Shown: positions 1-7,529 of the stretch, piece after piece
Position numbering within the stretch: position 1 is the stretch's first letter
Layout of the letters: each line of letters begins with the position of its first letter
NCBI GenBank assembly: GCA_958295715.1
Contig: OY282371.1
Location: forward strand, 1,969,697-2,033,696
From: an uncultured Dehalococcoidia bacterium
GTDB taxonomy: Bacteria; Chloroflexota; Dehalococcoidia; Lucifugimonadales; GCA-2712585
Length of the DNA stretch: 64,000 nucleotides
Direction of reading: 5' to 3'
Notes under the pieces: generated by a model
Told to the model about the DNA's origin: nothing
Database searches by the model: none
What the model saw: the letters and a program-made list of their open reading frames with translations, nothing else
Program-made: the position numbers and the translations under genes

Positions 1-782
1 CCGGGGCCACCGTCGCAGTAGACTAGGTACAGCTTCAACCACTCATCCACGCTCAGGGTTCCCGGCCGGCGGCTCGGCTCGATTCCCGCCCTGTCCAAAA
101 GCCCTCCGGCCTCACCGGGCGGCGTCGACAGACCCAGGGCAAGCGAATTCCTAAGCTGCTTGCGCGGAGCGGCAAAGCCGGCCTGGGCCAGCTTAAAGAA
201 CCGCGGCGCCTGGTCCGGCCCCAGCTTGGGGCTAGGGAACACGTCTATCCTCACCACGGCGGACTCCACCTTGGGCGGGGGCCGGAAGGCGCCGGGCGGC
301 GCGACGCACACCACCGAGGGCGCGCCGTAGAGCTGCACCGCCACCGATAGGAGGGTCATCCTGCCCGGCGGGGCCGCCATGGCCTGGGCAACCTCCTTCT
401 GCACCGTCACCACCATGAGGCGGGGCTTGACCGGCGCCTCCAAGAACCGCCGCACCAGGGGGTTGGCGGCGTAGTAGGGCAGGTTAGCCACCACCTTGTA
501 GCCCGGTGGCAAGACTCCCAGGTCCGCCGTCCGAGCGTCGGCGTGGACTACGGTGAGGTTTGAGGGATTCCCCAGGATGGAAGGCAGGGCCGCGGCCAGG
601 ATTGGGTCTATCTCCACGGCCGTCACGTGTCCGGCCCGCCGCGCCAGTTCCCGGGTGAGGACGCCGCGGCCCGGTCCCACCTCAACCACGGCGTCTCCGG
701 GGGACAGGTCGGCAGCCTCGATGATGCGGCGCAGGACGCCCCGGTCCGCCAAAAAGTGCTGGGCTAGGGCCTGACGCGGCAT
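1..782 (-). CDS. rsmA: 16S rRNA (adenine(1518)-N6/adenine(1519)-N6)-dimethyltransferase, 3' end cut by window edge
   Basis: RsmA/KsgA dimethylates two adjacent adenines in the 3'-terminal helix of 16S rRNA during small-subunit maturation, using S-adenosylmethionine. The translation from ATG at 782 begins MPRQALAQHFL, the family's N-terminal signature. It shows the SAM-binding loop VEVGPGRG (residues 34-40), an acidic VEIDP and the catalytic motif NLPYY (100-104). About 260 residues are visible without a stop; the family is usually 260-290 residues, so little is missing. The gene lies downstream of the SRP RNA on the same strand. No alternative assignment is likely. Confidence 0.95.
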   Translation of the reverse strand, partial: MPRQALAQHFLADRGVLRRIIEAADLSPGDAVVEVGPGRGVLTRELARRAGHVTAVEIDPILAAALPSILGNPSNLTVVHADARTADLGVLPPGYKVVANLPYYAANPLVRRFLEAPVKPRLMVVTVQKEVAQAMAAPPGRMTLLSVAVQLYGAPSVVCVAPPGAFRPPPKVESAVVRIDVFPSPKLGPDQAPRFFKLAQAGFAAPRKQLRNSLALGLSTPPGEAGGLLDRAGIEPSRRPGTLSVDEWLKLYLVYCDGGP

Positions 783-864
783 ATCGGCCCTGCGGAGGGG
801 GTTGGTAGAGGCCGTGCACCTTCCTTCGACACAATCATCGGACTTATTCCACTGGTCAAGCTCA

Positions 865-962
865 GGTCAGGCGCTCCCACGGCGCCCGAGGGTGTCTGCT
901 TACCGTTGCTTCCTTCCGGACCTGGCGGGATTCACAGGCCCTCGCCGCGTGGGACCCAACCA
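865..962 (-). ncRNA. ffs: Bacterial small signal recognition particle RNA (4.5S type)
   Basis: Read on the minus strand, the segment contains the conserved apical loop of SRP domain IV, with the GGTCCGGAAGGAAGCA core around 906-921. It is flanked by arms that pair: CCCACG..CGAGGG on the 5' side with CCCTCG..CGTGGG on the 3' side. This is the Ffh-binding hairpin used for co-translational targeting of membrane proteins. The ends are placed at the limits of visible pairing and could move by a few bases. rsmA starts about 80 bases downstream on the same strand. Confidence 0.93.
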
Positions 963-1174
963 TCAACGCCCTTGCAGAGGAGCAGGGGTCCTCTAACCTA
1001 GCCTGGGGAAGGGGTTCAGCCCCGCTGTAGCGGATTGCGAGTACAGGGCACCGCTAGCTCCCCGCCTAGCACAGCCTCCCTTTAATGGTAGAGGGAAGGG
1101 CGGGATGGTGTCAAATAGGTTGGCCAATAGGTTGGATGGATGGACTGCCGTTAGAATCCCCAGGCCCGGCGGTG

Positions 1175-1180
1175 TAGAAT
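1175..1180 (+). promoter_or_regulatory. -10 box (TAGAAT) placed for a leaderless transcript
   Basis: TAGAAT ends 6 bases before the ATG at 1187, so a typical initiation point would fall on or next to the start codon. There is no Shine-Dalgarno sequence in between. This suggests leaderless translation of the nuclease-like gene. No clear -35 hexamer is seen. Confidence 0.45.
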
Positions 1181-1186
1181 AGGCCC

Positions 1187-1879
1187 ATGCCCACGGCAGA
1201 TGGGCGTGGAGGCGGGGACGACGTGACCAGACTTCGCGGTGGACCCTACGTGTGGATAACCTGGCTGTCTAAGCTGGCGGCCGGAGAGACCCAGTGCCAA
1301 TGGGCGCCCTGGTTCCGCACCCACCACGCCGACTACCAACGGGCGCCATCCGACTTCCAACTGGCCTCCTGGACGGCCCAGCACACCCGGATGGTGGACC
1401 TGCTGGCCCATGAGCGCGAGGCCGCCGGGGAGGGCGTGTTCAAGGAGGAGCAGAACCGGTTCCGCGTAAGACGGCCCTCGGGCCTGGTCATAGCCGGCAA
1501 GCCGGACCTGATAACCTTGGGCGAGGATGGCGCGGCCACGGTCTACGACGCCAAGACCGGGAAGCCCCGGCAGAGCGACGTTATTCAGGTGATGCTGTAC
1601 ATGATGTGCCTCCCCTACGCCTACCCCCTGTACAGGGACAAGCGGCTTCAGGGACGGGTGGTCTACAAGTCGGGGGATGCCGTCCCCATACCCGCCGGGG
1701 CCATAGACGAGGAGTTTCGAGGGGTGGTCACCTACTATCTCGACCTGTTGGAGTCAGAAAGCCCCCCGTCCAGGACCCCCAGCGCCGTGGAGTGCGGCTT
1801 TTGCGACCTCACCGCCCACGACTGCCCCGACAGGATGGACCCGGAGGAGTTGGCCGAGGCCCCGGAGATGCCAATCTAG
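1187..1879 (+). CDS. PD-(D/E)XK nuclease-family protein, Cas4/RecB-like with possible Fe-S cluster
   Basis: This 230-residue protein carries the PD-(D/E)XK core: GKPD (104-107), then YDAKTG with D121 and K123, then a QxxxY-type helix beginning QVMLYM (134-139). A cysteine at 37 and a C-terminal cluster C203-x2-C206-x6-C213 match the spacing of Cas4/AddB-type nucleases, where four cysteines hold a [4Fe-4S] cluster. It therefore probably binds Mg and cuts or trims DNA ends. No CRISPR array or cas1/cas2 lies nearby, so a CRISPR role is not supported. It stands alone between SRP RNA and galU. Solo Cas4-like proteins often remain annotated only as RecB-family. Confidence 0.75.
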   Translation: MPTADGRGGGDDVTRLRGGPYVWITWLSKLAAGETQCQWAPWFRTHHADYQRAPSDFQLASWTAQHTRMVDLLAHEREAAGEGVFKEEQNRFRVRRPSGLVIAGKPDLITLGEDGAATVYDAKTGKPRQSDVIQVMLYMMCLPYAYPLYRDKRLQGRVVYKSGDAVPIPAGAIDEEFRGVVTYYLDLLESESPPSRTPSAVECGFCDLTAHDCPDRMDPEELAEAPEMPI

Positions 1880-2269
1880 CCCCCGCCCCCCGCCGCCCAG
1901 CCGTTGCAGCCGTAACGCGCGCCGCGACCCCCATCCACCCGTCACTCCCGCCTTCTTATCCGTCATTCCCGCCGACCCTCCCGTCATTCCCGTGAAAACG
2001 GGAATCCAGGAAGACCCCATAGCAAGACGGCCAATGTGTCGCTCTCACGCCCTCCCGGCCCAACCCGGCGGTCTGTCAAAGAAAGGACGATGGCGCTAGA
2101 AGCGAATCGGGAAAGATGGATTCCCGCCTACGCGGGAATGACGGAAAGGGAGAGGATGGGAATGACGGACGGGTGTAGCGAGGCGGGAACCCATCCCCTC
2201 CCCACTGCGCCGGGGCAACCGCGCAACGACGCGCGCGCCCATCCCCTGCCACCGCCGCGCCGTTGATGG
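1880..2269. repeat. Intergenic stretch with two copies of the dispersed inverted repeat
   Basis: About 390 bases without a gene. One repeat copy at 1982-2009 has an 'ATTCCCGTgaaaACGGGAAT' hairpin core; a second in the opposite orientation at 2117-2144 has the core ATTCCCGCctacGCGGGAAT. A half copy, GTCATTCCCGCC without its inverted partner, lies just before the first. Short open frames here encode only the repeat (GNDG/SRLRG-type peptides) and are not genes. Confidence 0.85.
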
Positions 2270-2275
2270 TAGAAT
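2270..2275 (+). promoter_or_regulatory. -10 box (TAGAAT) for galU, leaderless arrangement
   Basis: TAGAAT ends 7 bases before the ATG at 2283, which favours that start and again suggests a leaderless mRNA. The in-frame ATG at 2274 overlaps this box and would lie upstream of the predicted transcription start. Confidence 0.45.
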
Positions 2276-2282
2276 GCGCCCT

Positions 2283-3161
2283 ATGGAAGCGTCCCTGCCA
2301 GTCAAGAAGGCCGTCATACCCGCCGCCGGCGTAGGCGCCCGGTTCCTGCCCGTCACCAAGGCCGTCCCCAAAGAGCTGCTGCCCCTCTTCGACAAGCCCC
2401 TCATCCAGTACGCCGTTGAGGAGGCCGCCGCCTCGGGAATTGAGGAGGTGATTCTGGTCACGTCCCAGGGCAAGGAGGCCTTGGAGGGCTACTTCGAGGG
2501 CAACGACGCCTTGGAGCGGTTCCTAGAGCAGAACGCCAGCCCCGACGTCCTCCAAGGCGTCCGGCGGCTGGCCTCCCTGGCCCGGGTGTCCTACGTCCGG
2601 CAAGAGCGGCCCTTGGGGTTGGGCCACGCCGTCCTCACGGCCAAAGAGTTGGTTGGAAACGAGCCCTTCGCCGTCATACTCCCCGACGACGTTATCCTTT
2701 CTGGCAGGCCGGCCTTGGCCCAGCTCCTCGACGCCCGCCGCGGCCCCACGGACGGGGTGGTGGCCGTGGAGGAGGTCCCATCCCATCTGGTGGGAAGCTA
2801 CGGCGTCATCGCGCCGGAACCCCTGTCCGGCGGGCTATGCCGGGTGCGTGGACTGGTGGAAAAGCCGGCCCCGGAGCAGGCCCCCTCCAACCTGGCCATC
2901 GTTGGAAGATACGTCCTGCCGCCGGAGACCTTCGATTGCCTGGAGCGGACGCGTCCCGGGGCCAAGGGGGAGATTCAACTCACCGACGGCCTGGCCCTGC
3001 TGTTGGAGACCCGGGATCTCTACGCCTGTAGGTTCGAGGGCCGTCGCCACGACGCCGGCGTCCCCCTCGGCCTTCTGAAGGCGTCCCTGGCCGTGGCCCT
3101 GGAGCGGGAGGAACTCCGCGGGCCATTGCTTGAAGCGATGAGACAGGTCCTTCCCAACTGA
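2283..3161 (+). CDS. galU: UTP-glucose-1-phosphate uridylyltransferase
   Basis: GalU makes UDP-glucose from UTP and glucose-1-phosphate for cell-envelope glycans. The N-terminus has the nucleotidyltransferase signature KAVIPAAGVGARFLPVTKAVPKE, with K-E-L-L following. Family motifs continue with QYAVEEAAASGI, a PLGLGHAV segment and ILPDDVI, then a conserved VEKP and GEIQLTDG near the C-terminus. The length, 292 residues, is normal. The start at 2283 is chosen over 2274 because of the -10 box position. It appears monocistronic; the DinB-family gene follows after about 70 bases with its own ribosome-binding site. Confidence 0.95.
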   Translation: MEASLPVKKAVIPAAGVGARFLPVTKAVPKELLPLFDKPLIQYAVEEAAASGIEEVILVTSQGKEALEGYFEGNDALERFLEQNASPDVLQGVRRLASLARVSYVRQERPLGLGHAVLTAKELVGNEPFAVILPDDVILSGRPALAQLLDARRGPTDGVVAVEEVPSHLVGSYGVIAPEPLSGGLCRVRGLVEKPAPEQAPSNLAIVGRYVLPPETFDCLERTRPGAKGEIQLTDGLALLLETRDLYACRFEGRRHDAGVPLGLLKASLAVALEREELRGPLLEAMRQVLPN

Positions 3162-3230
3162 CCCCGCGCCGCCGCCAACCCGGTTATACTGTCCCAAACA
3201 CTAAACTCGCGCCGCCTAGAAGGAGGAGCC

Positions 3231-3725
3231 ATGACAACCTTGAAGGAGTCTATATTGCAGTCCGCGAAGGAGGTCCGGGGGGAGCTTGACGCCGCCCTGG
3301 AGGGAATGGACTACTGCCTGGACTGGAAGGCCAACGACGACGAATGGTCGGCCAGGGAGGTCCTGTGGCACGTTCTGGAGGACCCGGAGGGCGGCATCCC
3401 CAAGGCGGTGGGGGGCATCCTCAACGGCTCCCTGACGGAGCTTGTCATCATCGCCGACGAGACCCACCTGAACCCGGAAAGGGAGGCCATGGACCTTGAC
3501 GAGATACGGGCCGCGCTGGAGGGCTTCTTCGCCGACCTGGAGGAGACCCTCCGCGACGCCGGCGACGACATGATAAGCGGCCGCAGCGTATCCTGCTGGT
3601 TCCCGCGCCGCAGCCACCGGGAAGACCGGACGGCCCAGGACCTGCTGGAGGGGCTTTTCATCCGCCACTGGCGCGACCACGTGGGCCAGCTGCGCGACAT
3701 CCGCGAGGCCCTCGGCCTGGGCTGA
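3231..3725 (+). CDS. DinB-family protein
   Basis: A 164-residue protein with the four-helix layout of the DinB/YfiT-like superfamily. It has WSAREVLWHVLEDPE near residue 40 and a C-terminal HWRDHVGQLRDIREALG helix. Histidines at those two sites usually form part of a metal site in this superfamily, which includes thiol-S-transferases and DNA-damage-induced proteins of unknown function. A strong AAGGAGGAGCC ribosome-binding site precedes the ATG. No neighbour suggests a specific substrate. Confidence 0.75.
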   Translation: MTTLKESILQSAKEVRGELDAALEGMDYCLDWKANDDEWSAREVLWHVLEDPEGGIPKAVGGILNGSLTELVIIADETHLNPEREAMDLDEIRAALEGFFADLEETLRDAGDDMISGRSVSCWFPRRSHREDRTAQDLLEGLFIRHWRDHVGQLRDIREALGLG

Positions 3726-3754
3726 CGGGGATCAACCTCGGCTTTGGTGGGGGG

Positions 3755-4117
3755 TTATGGGCCTATGGGTTCCAACAGTCGCCTAAGCTTAGGCAACAGG
3801 TCAGGGATATCGGTCTGAACGATGTCCCAAACAACGTCATCATCTATGCCGAGATAGGCGTGGGCCAACCGGTTTCGAGTCCCTATAATAGTCCGCCATT
3901 CAATCTCCGGGCTCATGTCGCGAACGACGCCGGGGATGTGCGATGCCGCTTCCCCCATTAGCTCTATGTTTCGCATGGCAGCGTCGTATGTGCGCCTATC
4001 GGCTATGAATCCTTGCTGAGACAGCCCCTCCGTATAGGACAGGACCGCTTCAGCGAATTCTATCATGTCCTGAACGTAGAAACGCCACTCACGCCCTTTT
4101 GGGTCTAAGTCACACAT
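3755..4117 (-). CDS. hepT: HEPN-domain RNase toxin, HepT-like
   Basis: A 120-residue helical protein with the HEPN-toxin motif RNRLAHAY (R-x4-H-x-Y), typical of HepT. It also has the MRNIELMGEAASHIP segment that precedes that motif in the family. HepT is an endoribonuclease, neutralised when its MntA partner AMPylates a tyrosine near the active site. Its start (ATG, 4117) overlaps the end of the nucleotidyltransferase gene by 8 bases, the usual arrangement for this pair. It is the last gene of a minus-strand island running from 6711. Confidence 0.92.
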   Translation of the reverse strand: MCDLDPKGREWRFYVQDMIEFAEAVLSYTEGLSQQGFIADRRTYDAAMRNIELMGEAASHIPGVVRDMSPEIEWRTIIGTRNRLAHAYLGIDDDVVWDIVQTDIPDLLPKLRRLLEPIGP

Positions 4118-4400
4118 CTATGGCCTCTCGTTCCACGTAGGGGCGAAACCGCGGCCGCAAGGCCTTGTCCGTAACCAGGTCTACCCGCCGACCCAGCAGG
4201 TCTTCTATGTAGAATTGGAGGCCGAAGTAGGTCTTTGAGGTCGCAGGCCCGTCGAAGCGGACCAGGATATCCACGTCGCTGCTCTCGGTGGCCCGGCCCC
4301 GGGCAAAGGAGCCAAACAGCATGAGGCCGGCCGCGCCAAAGCGCGCCGCAAGGATGGGCTTGTGCCTTCGGAGCGTATCCAGTATCTCATCTCTGGTCAT
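4110..4400 (-). CDS. mntA: Minimal nucleotidyltransferase antitoxin, MntA-like
   Basis: A 96-residue protein with the polymerase-beta-type nucleotidyltransferase motif GSFARGRATESSDVDILV (G-S-x10-D-x-D). This is the catalytic site that transfers AMP to HepT in MntA/HepT modules. The ATG at 4400 starts MTRDEILDTL, giving the normal family length. A longer in-frame opening to 4514 would run into the upstream gene and is rejected. The gap to the preceding deoxyribosyltransferase-like gene is only 32 bases, so these genes may be cotranscribed. Confidence 0.92.
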   Translation of the reverse strand: MTRDEILDTLRRHKPILAARFGAAGLMLFGSFARGRATESSDVDILVRFDGPATSKTYFGLQFYIEDLLGRRVDLVTDKALRPRFRPYVEREAIDV

Positions 4401-4432
4401 TAGAACTTTATCTTCTCTAAGGCCGGGCGCGG

Positions 4433-5410
4433 CTACCTTGGCAGGGGTCCCTCTCCCACTCGGGCCAGGATTCTGTTTTGCAAACGCTGGCACAAGTCTT
4501 GAGGGGTTTCCCAAACGATATGGGCGTATTGACGGGTGTCGAAGTGAAGTTTTTTCACCGTGTCCTTGTCGCAGGTGTAAATCACGGGCAGCCCCAGGCC
4601 GTGGGCAAACCCCGCCTCAAAATACACGCCGCCCCTTGCGCCACCGGCTCCCTGGGTGAAGTCGGCCACCAGAAAGCGGGAACGCCGGATTTCCGCGATA
4701 ATCTCATCGTGAATTTTGTTGACGTCAGGTTTCTGGTCTATCCTCAAAGGCTTGTAGCCGGCCTTTTCAATTGCCGGCTTGATGCCCTCCTCGTAAGCCT
4801 CATTCGTACTCTCGTCAAACCACATGGCCACAAAGGCTTGCGATGAATCAACGTTGGTCGCCTGCTCAGCGATATGACTGTGCCCCTCCACCGTGACCCC
4901 AACAATGCTATAGATTTTGTATCCTCCAGCGGTAGTGAGACTCGCTTCGCCGCTCGGAGCCAGCCAATTTTTATTGACCAGATAGTCGATAAAATAGTGG
5001 ATCTCACTCACGCTGGTCGACTCGGACCAAGCGTAAGCGGCGGGATCTTCCGGTCTAGTGCCATACCCTGCGCCAATAGCTGTCTTTTTAGCGATGAACC
5101 TAAGCAGTCTCTCGGCGCGCTCTGCAACTGGCAAGGGTTTTTTAGATTTCGCTTCCTGGACGAGGGCTTTTGTAATTTTTGGAAGTGCAATTCCGAGTTC
5201 CCTCTGGTCAATAAGCATAGTTGTCAGCCGAGCTTTGACCGCATCGTCCAAGTTAGGTACCCAACCCTTTGTTTCATCGTCTATGATGTAACCTCCACCC
5301 GTGCGAGGAGAGTCCCGATAGCCTTGGCTAGAATCACGCTGGATGGGTTCGGTTCCCTGGTACTTACGCCAAATGAAACACAGATCATCTAGCGGTTGGT
5401 CTGTTGTCAT
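4433..5410 (-). CDS. Nucleoside 2-deoxyribosyltransferase/TIR-like domain protein in a defence context
   Basis: A 325-residue protein. Residues 130-175 look like a winged-helix (SVSEIHYFIDYLVNKNWL, then a beta hairpin). The C-terminal domain (about 188-320) begins QAFVAMWFD and contains RSRFLVADFT and GGVYFEAGFAHGLGLPVIY. These are the fold features of nucleoside 2-deoxyribosyltransferase-like proteins, which resemble TIR domains. E265 in YFEAG is the likely catalytic glutamate. Related domains act as NAD- or nucleotide-cleaving effectors in bacterial immunity, but the substrate here is unknown. The start ATG at 5410 has an AAGGAGGA site and overlaps the hsdS stop as ATGA, so translation is coupled to hsdS. 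Confidence 0.7.
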   Translation of the reverse strand: MTTDQPLDDLCFIWRKYQGTEPIQRDSSQGYRDSPRTGGGYIIDDETKGWVPNLDDAVKARLTTMLIDQRELGIALPKITKALVQEAKSKKPLPVAERAERLLRFIAKKTAIGAGYGTRPEDPAAYAWSESTSVSEIHYFIDYLVNKNWLAPSGEASLTTAGGYKIYSIVGVTVEGHSHIAEQATNVDSSQAFVAMWFDESTNEAYEEGIKPAIEKAGYKPLRIDQKPDVNKIHDEIIAEIRRSRFLVADFTQGAGGARGGVYFEAGFAHGLGLPVIYTCDKDTVKKLHFDTRQYAHIVWETPQDLCQRLQNRILARVGEGPLPR

Positions 5411-6711
5411 TGATTTCTTCCTCCTTTCGCTATGTCTCCCCCCACCCGCACCGCGCCGGACACCAACCGCGGCAGCAGGGCGTCTCGCAACGCGGCCAGG
5501 GCGCGGGACTCGTGAATGTTGGCGATGATTTTGTCTATCATGGGTTGCGCCATCCTCTGAAAGGCGGCGACCACCTCGCTTGCGGGCAGACAGATTTCGT
5601 ATCCGCTCATAGTTTTCCAACTCGTGCGCGGCATTCTCGTGCCAGTAGATGTTTGGTCCGTGTACTCAATAAAAGCGTCGGTTGAGATAGATAATAGTAC
5701 AAAGGCCGACCACGCGTCCCCCTTCGGCGATAGGACGGCTATATCCGTGGAGCATATCCCATCTACGGGAGCAACCCCAACCTTGTAGAAATACGACCTC
5801 AGCCTGCCAAACAGAAGGTCGCCTTTCACAAAAGCCCACTTACTGCTCGTTACCGTGTTCGCTTTGTCCCATCGGATGAGGGCGATTGAGCGTCGTGGCA
5901 TGTGTTCAAGTCCTATGTATGGCGTATCTGGCGGGAGGTCTGCCGGAGACACACCCCTTCTTGAAGAGCCGGCTATATCCCCAAGCGCCCCAGCCCGCCA
6001 GCCCGCCGGGAGGTCGCCGAGGTCGGAGGCCGCCAGGCGGGCGGGGAAGAGGGCGGCGAGGTCCGGGGGGAGGCCGGGGTCCCGGCCCTCCATCTTGGCG
6101 CGGACGGGGTCGAAGTCCACGAACCATGACTTGAACAAGGCCCGCGCCATCCCCTCCAGCGTCTCGTTCATGCGCCGGTTCAGTTCTATCTTGTCGTCCA
6201 GACTCCCCAGGACTTGGGCGATGGCCCGCTGCTCAGGCAGCGGCGGGAGGGGGATTTTCACCAGACCAATGTCGGACTTCCTCAAGCTAAATCGAGTTAT
6301 CCCGTTTGCGTATGAATGGAACTGCCGTTGTGTATCGTCCACGCTCAACGCATAGAATAGATAAGGGCCGTCTATCTCCGGTGAGCAAGGGCGAAGAATT
6401 GCCAGATGGTAACCGCACACCAAGTTGGGAACTTCCTCTCGAACCAGCGCGGGAACGCCGATGTCGTCATATTTTTCGGAGTCTTTCGTTATAACGACAT
6501 CCCCTGGAAACAGTGAACACTTGGCTATCTCTCGCTCAGTAGCAGTGGCGCTCATGAAATCCATATTGGCGTTTATGAAGCTGTTCTTGTACACGTCCGT
6601 GTAGTTGCAAAGCTGAACGCCGTGTTCATTTGCCTTCGACTTCTTGTCCACGCTGCTAAGCCTTAGGTCGATCACATCATTCAAGGCCACCTCGCGCCAT
6701 TCCTCCGGCAT
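5407..6711 (-). CDS. hsdS: Type I restriction-modification specificity subunit, orphan HsdS
   Basis: HsdS reads the bipartite DNA target of type I restriction-modification complexes. This 434-residue protein has both halves. Target-recognition domain 1 starts PEEWREVALNDVIDL. The central conserved helix contains PLPPLPEQRAIAQVLGSLDD, NRRMNETLEGMARALFKSWF and the VDFDPVRAKMEGR spacer. Domain 2 starts LPAGWRAGALGDIAG. The ATG at 6711 is chosen because upstream codons do not resemble the family. Neither hsdM nor hsdR lies in the window; upstream is nrdR on the other strand. It may work with a methyltransferase encoded elsewhere, or be adapted to the coupled downstream gene. Confidence 0.9.
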   Translation of the reverse strand: MPEEWREVALNDVIDLRLSSVDKKSKANEHGVQLCNYTDVYKNSFINANMDFMSATATEREIAKCSLFPGDVVITKDSEKYDDIGVPALVREEVPNLVCGYHLAILRPCSPEIDGPYLFYALSVDDTQRQFHSYANGITRFSLRKSDIGLVKIPLPPLPEQRAIAQVLGSLDDKIELNRRMNETLEGMARALFKSWFVDFDPVRAKMEGRDPGLPPDLAALFPARLAASDLGDLPAGWRAGALGDIAGSSRRGVSPADLPPDTPYIGLEHMPRRSIALIRWDKANTVTSSKWAFVKGDLLFGRLRSYFYKVGVAPVDGICSTDIAVLSPKGDAWSAFVLLSISTDAFIEYTDQTSTGTRMPRTSWKTMSGYEICLPASEVVAAFQRMAQPMIDKIIANIHESRALAALRDALLPRLVSGAVRVGGDIAKGGRNQ

Positions 6712-6834
6712 GTCATGTCCTCCAACGCCGCTCCTGCTTTCGTAAGTATACACAATGGAAACGCGGCGTCCCGCGCGCGGCGACGGGCGGGGAAACGCGC
6801 CGGAATTCGCGCGCCGTTTCCTCCCTAAAGGGGG

Positions 6835-6863
6835 GTGACAAGCCGCGCAAAGTGTTATATTAT
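6835..6863 (+). promoter_or_regulatory. Sigma-70-type promoter of nrdR (GTGACA-17-TATTAT)
   Basis: A -35 GTGACA at 6835-6840 and a -10 TATTAT at 6858-6863 are separated by exactly 17 bases. The first NrdR-box-like site starts at the next base, so a bound repressor would cover the initiation point near 6870. Confidence 0.65.
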
Positions 6864-6910
6864 GCACAACATCTTGTGTTCTATGCGAGGTCGGATACAA
6901 AATCTAGCAC
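6864..6910 (+). promoter_or_regulatory. Tandem NrdR-box-like operators
   Basis: Site 1 (6864-6879, GCACAACATCTTGTGT) matches the NrdR consensus acaCwAtATaTwGtgt at 13 of 16 positions, including all the most conserved ones. Site 2 (6895-6910, ATACAAAATCTAGCAC) matches at 10 of 16, again with the core C, A, AT, T and G. The starts are 31 bp apart, about three helical turns, the geometry expected for paired NrdR boxes. The operators sit between the promoter and nrdR, implying autoregulation and, if the transcript continues, control of the reductase at 8087. Confidence 0.65.
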
Positions 6911-6932
6911 ATGGTCCCAACGCGTCAACACC

Positions 6933-7490
6933 GTGCAATGCCCCTACTGCGCCAGTCCCGACTCCAAGGTAACCGACTCCCGGTCGGTGGAGGAGAGCGT
7001 GCGGCGCCGGCGGGAGTGCGTGCGCTGCGGCCTCCGCTTCACCACCCACGAACGGGCCCAGAGCGGCGCGCTGCTGGTGGTGAAACGGGACGGGCGGCGT
7101 CAGGAGTTCGACAGGAATAAGCTCCTATCCCGCATAGTCACCGCCTGCGCCAAACGGCCCATCCCCCACCACAAGATGGAGCGCATGGCGCAGGACATTG
7201 AGGGGCGGCTTCAGGGACTGGGTCGCGCGGAGACCCCGTCCTCATCCATCGGAGAGATGGTCATGGAGCAGCTCCGCAGGTTGGACCCCGTGGCCTACGT
7301 GAGATGGGCCAGCGTGTACTGGGACTTCCAAGACTTGGAGGGTTTCGAACGGGTGGTCAAGGACCTAAAGGAGAAGGCCGGTGAGCCGCAGGACACCAAG
7401 CAGCTTAGCCTGCTGGACGATGGGCCTGTTAAGCAGAGCCGCCCCGCAACGCGGCGTCGCAGGCGTCGCGCCGGCTCTTCCCCGCCCTGA
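6933..7490 (+). CDS. nrdR: Transcriptional repressor NrdR
   Basis: NrdR senses ATP/dATP through an ATP-cone and represses ribonucleotide reductase genes. The N-terminal zinc ribbon reads CPYC..SKVTDSRSVEE..RRRREC..C, followed by GLRFTTHE and the ATP-cone beginning VVKRDGRRQEFDRNKL. A GTG at 6933 starts directly before QCPYC, as in the family; an in-frame ATG at 6852 would precede the operators and is rejected. The 185 residues include an extra basic tail, RRRRRR near the end. It lies upstream of the class II reductase, matching its known regulon. Confidence 0.93.
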   Translation: MQCPYCASPDSKVTDSRSVEESVRRRRECVRCGLRFTTHERAQSGALLVVKRDGRRQEFDRNKLLSRIVTACAKRPIPHHKMERMAQDIEGRLQGLGRAETPSSSIGEMVMEQLRRLDPVAYVRWASVYWDFQDLEGFERVVKDLKEKAGEPQDTKQLSLLDDGPVKQSRPATRRRRRRAGSSPP

Positions 7491-7529
7491 GAGACGCCAA
7501 ACAACCCTTGAGAGGCGCCGCCGATTGAT

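Noticed and set aside
3755-4400. MntA/HepT as an ordinary nucleotidyltransferase plus DUF86 pair unrelated to toxicity
   Set aside because: The R-x4-H-x-Y motif, the G-S-x10-D-x-D motif and the 8-base overlap together match the toxin-antitoxin arrangement.
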